DNA from: Pseudomonadota bacterium
GTDB lineage: Bacteria > Pseudomonadota > Alphaproteobacteria > Rhizobiales > Xanthobacteraceae
Assembly: GCA_023387555.1 (NCBI GenBank)
Contig: JAEWHY010000510.1
Coordinates: 1 to 8,868 of the forward strand
Reading direction: 5' to 3'
Length of the DNA: 8,868 nucleotides
The translations under genes were made by a program, and so were the position numbers. The first letter of the stretch is position 1. Each line of letters begins with the position of its first letter. Shown here one piece after another: positions 6,557-8,868 of the stretch. Below the pieces are notes generated by a model that was given only the letters and a program-made list of their open reading frames with translations, did no database searches and was not told where the DNA came from.

Positions 6557-7549
6557 TCAGTCCGCGCGGATATTGGCGGCCTTCAGCAGCTTGGCCCAGC
6601 GGTCCGCCTCGTCGGCGATATATTTCTCCGCCTCGGCGACGGTGCTGCCGACGGGCTCGTTGCCAAGCGCCGCGAACTTCTCCTTCACCGCCGGCGACTG
6701 CACCGCCTTGGCGATCTCCTTGTTCAGGGTTTCGACCACGTCCTTCGGCGTCCCCTTCGGAGCGATCACCGCGTACCAAGCCTCCACCGAATAGCCGGGG
6801 ACGCCCGCTTCGGCGACCGTCGGCGTACCCGGCCAGCTCTCCGAACGCTTCGGCGAGGTCACGCCGAGCGCAATCAGCTTGCCGTCCTTCACATGGGTCT
6901 GGGCAATCAGCGGCGACATGAAGGCGATCGGCACACGGCCCGTCAGCAGATCGGAGATCAGGTCGTTGGTTCCCTTGTAGGGAATGTGCTGGATGTCGAC
7001 TCCGGCCTGCTGCTTGAACATCTCGGCCGCGAGGTGAAGCGAGGAGCCGTTGCCGCCGGAACCGTAATCCAGCTTGCCCGGCTTCGATTTCGCAAGATCG
7101 ATCAGTTCCTTCACCGATTTCACGCCGAGCGAGGGATGCACCACCAGAACCAGCGGCCCCTTGGTGACGATCGAGACCGGCGCGAACTGGTCGAACGTGT
7201 AGCCCACCTTCGAGAACAGCGACGGGTTGGTCGCATAGGCCATCGCCGGCAGCGCAATGGTATAGCCATCGGCCGGCGTGCGACCGAGCGCTTCGACCGC
7301 GATATTGCCGCTGCCACCGGCGCGGTTCTCGATCACGATCTGCTGCCCGAGCGACTTGCTCATCTCCTGCCCGAGAAGGCGGGCGATCACGTCATTCGGT
7401 CCCCCGGCGGGATAAGGCACGTAAAGATGCACGGGACGCGTCGGATAATTCTGGGCTGCGGCCGGCGCTGTCGCCGCGAGGCCGAGAAAAGTCGCAGCCG
7501 ACAAGGCAAGGGCAATACGGCTGCGATGCGAACGAAGGAAGACAGACAT
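6557..7549 (-). CDS. Tripartite tricarboxylate transporter substrate-binding protein (Bug/TctC family)
   Basis: The predicted protein has 330 residues, typical for the Bug family, and is periplasmic. A Sec signal peptide is clear: basic n-region (FLRSHRSR), hydrophobic core (residues about 12-27) and a likely cut after APAAA, leaving mature QNYPTRPVHLYVPYPAGGPND. Family hallmarks are the VPYPAGGPNDVIARLL segment (about 44-59), VIENRAGGSGNIA (about 72-84), the DYGSGGNGSSLHLAAEMF region (about 161-178), HIPYKGTNDLISDLLTGRV (about 188-206), and WYAVIAPKGTPKDVVETLNKEI near 258-279. Bug proteins bind carboxylates and other small acids or amides and may serve a TctAB permease or act as sensors; neither TctA nor TctB is encoded here. 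Start ATG 7547-7549 has CGGAG six bases upstream. Being upstream of the amidohydrolase suggests it captures that enzyme's substrate, or a related one. Confidence 0.95.
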   Translation of the reverse strand: MSVFLRSHRSRIALALSAATFLGLAATAPAAAQNYPTRPVHLYVPYPAGGPNDVIARLLGQEMSKSLGQQIVIENRAGGSGNIAVEALGRTPADGYTIALPAMAYATNPSLFSKVGYTFDQFAPVSIVTKGPLVLVVHPSLGVKSVKELIDLAKSKPGKLDYGSGGNGSSLHLAAEMFKQQAGVDIQHIPYKGTNDLISDLLTGRVPIAFMSPLIAQTHVKDGKLIALGVTSPKRSESWPGTPTVAEAGVPGYSVEAWYAVIAPKGTPKDVVETLNKEIAKAVQSPAVKEKFAALGNEPVGSTVAEAEKYIADEADRWAKLLKAANIRAD

Positions 7550-7954
7550 TCAAAACTCCGGTGATATCGTCAAAACAGTTCCTCGCGACTGCCTCCCGTC
7601 GCTCCCCTCAGGCGGGGTTTGATCAATATTCGCACGCCCCGCGCGGCCGTGCCAGTTTGCTCTTGCCGCATGGCCTTATGACGGACCGCTATAACCTTGA
7701 GTTGAAATATCGGACAAGAACGCGGGCACGTCATAGCCTGACGGCCGGCGGTGTTTCGCCGGATCGCGCGTTCGGCAACTCCACTCCAGCCGCGCACCAA
7801 CTTTCGCCGGAAAATTGCGCCTTCGTATCGGACAATTATACGTCGGCGCGACGGCGGCTGGCCGCTGCGGCTCGCTAAGATCGCCAATCCGGAAGCGCCA
7901 ACAGATCGGGACAAAGACAGAGCAACGAAGCCGAATACCACGCGGAGGAGCAAC
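7550..7954. other. 405-bp divergent intergenic region, no gene seen
   Basis: Between the Bug gene and the small coiled-coil gene I find no convincing coding frame: open frames here lack Shine-Dalgarno sites and recognisable protein sequence. The stretch is less GC-rich in places than its surroundings. It holds the Bug promoter candidate; a plus-strand candidate TTGCGC (7815-7820) with TATACG (7837-7842), spacing 16, for the small gene; a perfect TATAAT on the minus strand (7835-7840); a direct repeat TATCGGACAA (7708-7717 and 7826-7835); and a 6-bp hairpin CCGGCG/CGCCGG (7745-7762). A small RNA is possible but not supported. Confidence 0.4.
7689..7717 (-). promoter_or_regulatory. Candidate promoter for the Bug-family gene
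   Basis: On the minus strand TTGTCC (7712-7717) and TTATAG (7689-7694) are separated by exactly 17 bases, resembling a sigma-70 promoter. The leader to the ATG at 7549 would be roughly 130 bases. The -35 hexamer lies in a 10-base sequence, TATCGGACAA, found twice in this gap. Visual match only. Confidence 0.33.
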
Positions 7955-8146
7955 ATGGCCGATAACAGCAAGCTCTCGGTTGAACAGGCGCTGCAGCGGT
8001 TGCGGGGCACGGAGCCGCGGCGCACGAAGGTCACGCAGCTCGACGACAAGATCGATGCGCTCGACCGGGACATCCGCGAGATGAAGGCGCAGAACCGGCG
8101 CCTGGCGCGGGACCAGAAAGCCGGCCCAGCGGATCGCAAGGATTGA
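7955..8146 (+). CDS. Small coiled-coil hypothetical protein
   Basis: The predicted protein has 63 residues and very high charge (many Arg, Lys, Asp, Glu). Start ATG 7955 follows a near-perfect GGAGGAG with a four-base spacer, which is why I reject the open frame extending upstream to 7751. Residues about 24-52 (from KVTQLDDKIDALDRD onward) form a heptad-like amphipathic helix with hydrophobic positions V, L, I, L, I, M, so a short coiled coil or self-associating helix is likely. The tail is basic and polar. There is no signal peptide, membrane segment or cysteine pair. I do not recognise a named family. A cytoplasmic accessory or nucleoid/ribosome-associated role would fit the composition, but that is speculation. 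It stands alone, convergent with the broken cupin gene. Confidence 0.72.
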   Translation: MADNSKLSVEQALQRLRGTEPRRTKVTQLDDKIDALDRDIREMKAQNRRLARDQKAGPADRKD

Positions 8147-8200
8147 AGCGGCTCGCTTTCGCCGCTCGTCAACAAGGACTGGAGGCAGGCGCGCCCTGCC
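8147..8200. terminator. Two hairpins in the convergent gap after the small gene
   Basis: Directly after the coiled-coil stop, AGCGGC (8147-8152) pairs with GCCGCT (8161-8166) around an 8-base loop. Next, GGCAGG (8184-8189) pairs with CCTGCC (8195-8200) around a 5-base loop, seven bases before the cupin stop on the other strand. Their location between two convergent 3' ends suits transcription termination, but neither has a following T-run. Confidence 0.4.
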
Positions 8201-8207
8201 CGTCGGT

Positions 8208-8623
8208 TCAGAAATCGTCAGACAGCGCGCGGTCGCGAAAACAGACGCGGTCGTGATCCGGGCATGTGATGGTGTCGACCTGCGCGCGCGTGCCGACGAC
8301 AAGGCACCGCGTCTCCTCTGCGCTGCGGTTTTCCAGATAATGCGGCACGCCGGCGCGAAAGGTCGCGGCATCGCCCGGCCGCAGCAGTGTCTCGGTCTCG
8401 CCTTCGATCAAGGTGATCTCCCCTGCAGGACATAGACCATCTCGTCCTCCGCGCTGTGCCAGTGCTTGATCGAGGAGCGCGAGCCGGTCGGCAGGATTTC
8501 GATATTGGCGCCGAACTGCGTCAGCCCGCCGGCCTCGCTGATCCAGCGCATGCGGCTGGGGCCGCAAGGGCCAGCCGCCGTCCGCTCCTCGCTGATCATC
8601 CGGTCCGGCGTGACAATGGTCAT
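8208..8623 (-). pseudogene. Cupin-domain protein gene interrupted by a one-base frameshift
   Basis: Two overlapping minus-strand frames together make one cupin. From ATG 8621-8623 the first 68 residues (MTIVTPDRM to MVYVLQG) contain motif 1, H54-W-H56-x4-E61 with G68. The frame then continues as RSP and stops at 8408-8410, giving a 71-residue product. In the frame shifted by one base, EITLIEGETETLLRPGDAATF continues exactly where motif 1 should lead. It carries motif 2 (GD, then VPH, then the N of LENRS) and ends at 8208 with DRALSDDF. Adding one G to the four-G run at 8420-8423 restores a 138-residue protein with both metal-binding motifs. The family is a small metal-binding cupin; substrate unknown. 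It follows der on the same strand. The break may be a real mutation, a slippage-prone phase-variable tract, or an assembly error; programmed frameshifting is less likely. Confidence 0.85.
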
Positions 8624-8656
8624 GGCGATTCCCCCGGTCAGCACGGCGAACAGGTT

Positions 8657-8709
8657 ACGCAGCCGCCTGCGTGCTCGCGCAATGTTCACGCAACACAATG
8701 TTCACGCAG
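8657..8709. repeat. Direct repeats and CACGCA/TGCGTG motif cluster upstream of the broken cupin
   Basis: CAATGTTCACGCA occurs twice, at 8680-8692 and 8696-8708, a 13-base direct repeat with a 16-base period. The same core recurs inverted as CTGCGTG (8667-8673), and ACGCAG at 8657-8662 pairs with CTGCGT at 8667-8672 as a 6-bp inverted repeat. The cluster begins 34 bases upstream of the cupin ATG and ends 35 bases after the der stop, so it may be an operator array or part of the cupin promoter. Confidence 0.5.
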
Positions 8710-8743
8710 AAGCGCGACCGATCGCCGGCACCCGGATTTCGGC

Positions 8744-8868
8744 CTAGTTTTGTCGCTTCGCCCGCCCCGCATAGGGGTTCTTCTTCTCGCGCAGGGTGAT
8801 GCGGATCGGCGTGCCGGGCAGATCGAAGCTCTCGCGCAGCGAATTGGTCAGATAGCGCAGATAAGCGT
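8744..8868 (-). CDS. der: Ribosome-assembly GTPase Der/EngA (C-terminal end only)
   Basis: The minus-strand frame ending in TAG at 8744-8746 gives 40 residues. It reads AYLRYLTNSLRESFDLPGTP followed by IRITLREKKNPYAGRAKRQN. The pattern RYLTNSLRE-x-F-x-LPGTPIR followed by REKKNPYAG is the end of the KH-like domain of Der (EngA), the tandem-GTPase protein needed for 50S ribosomal subunit maturation. The rest of the gene, including both G domains, lies right of the window. The C-terminus is short and basic, as in alphaproteobacterial Der. The broken cupin gene lies 120 bp downstream on the same strand. Confidence 0.93.
   Translation of the reverse strand, partial: AYLRYLTNSLRESFDLPGTPIRITLREKKNPYAGRAKRQN

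Noticed and set aside
6530..7564. A 344-codon open frame on + opposite the Bug gene
   Set aside because: The translation has a low-complexity, Arg-rich composition and no family pattern; the minus strand has a signal peptide and Bug motifs.
7751..7954. Upstream extension of the coiled-coil gene to ATG 7751
   Set aside because: There is no ribosome-binding site at 7751 and the extension is Arg-rich non-protein-like sequence over a hairpin; ATG 7955 has a strong GGAGGAG.
8408..8567. Treating the two cupin frames as two overlapping separate genes
   Set aside because: Each alone holds only half of a cupin barrel, with motif 1 in one and motif 2 in the other; they join seamlessly after a one-base correction.
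8624..8698. Upstream start of the cupin at 8698
   Set aside because: The added residues are Arg-rich and cover the direct-repeat region; ATG 8623 matches the expected N-terminus and has a G-rich site upstream.
1..8868. CRISPR arrays, tRNA/rRNA genes, transposases or phage genes
   Set aside because: I saw no spaced repeat array, tRNA cloverleaf or rRNA-like stretch, and no open frame with transposase, integrase or phage motifs.

Overview
This is a GC-rich window from an alphaproteobacterium, most likely a Bradyrhizobium/Rhodopseudomonas/Afipia-type member of the Rhizobiales. The reasons are the codon use (strong G/C at third positions, with long antisense open frames shadowing the real genes), the mix of catabolic gene families, and a REP-like palindrome (ATCGCCCGC-tttc-GCGGGCGAT) of a kind I associate with genomes of that group. 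The taxonomic placement is from memory of sequence style, not from a search.

Layout. (1) At the left edge is the C-terminal tail of a PaiB-like FMN-binding regulator (+). It runs 10 bp into the 3' end of an HSL-type alpha/beta hydrolase (-). (2) Divergent from the hydrolase is a tight three-gene unit on +, 1303-3117. It encodes a short-chain dehydrogenase/reductase, a family-3 solute-binding-like protein without a signal peptide, and a small cupin, with an ATGA overlap between the last two. (3) A stand-alone receiver-domain response regulator (-) converges on that unit and is divergent from an AraC-family regulator (+). (4) A D-aminoacylase-type amidohydrolase (-) meets the AraC gene tail to tail across a perfect hairpin. 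Upstream of it on the same strand, across a REP-like palindrome, lies a Bug/TctC periplasmic binding protein (-). (5) A 405-bp gene-free divergent region precedes a 63-residue coiled-coil protein (+). (6) Next is a cupin gene (-) interrupted by a one-base frameshift in a G run, and then the 3' end of der/engA (-), which is housekeeping sequence at the right edge.

How the parts may work together. The Bug protein plus amidohydrolase look like a capture-and-hydrolyse pair for an acylated or amidated compound, without membrane transporter subunits in the window. The hydrolase/SDR/SBP-like/cupin block looks like a second small catabolic or sensing cassette. The AraC protein and the single-domain response regulator are candidate regulators for either, but the sequence does not show which.

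I see no RNA genes, CRISPR arrays, insertion sequences or phage genes, and no clear undescribed defence or mobile system. The points most worth following up are the cytoplasmic SBP-like protein lacking the usual ligand aspartate, the Lys-for-His change in the amidohydrolase metal motif, the frameshifted cupin with repeats upstream, and a possible 13-codon leader ORF overlapping the hydrolase start.
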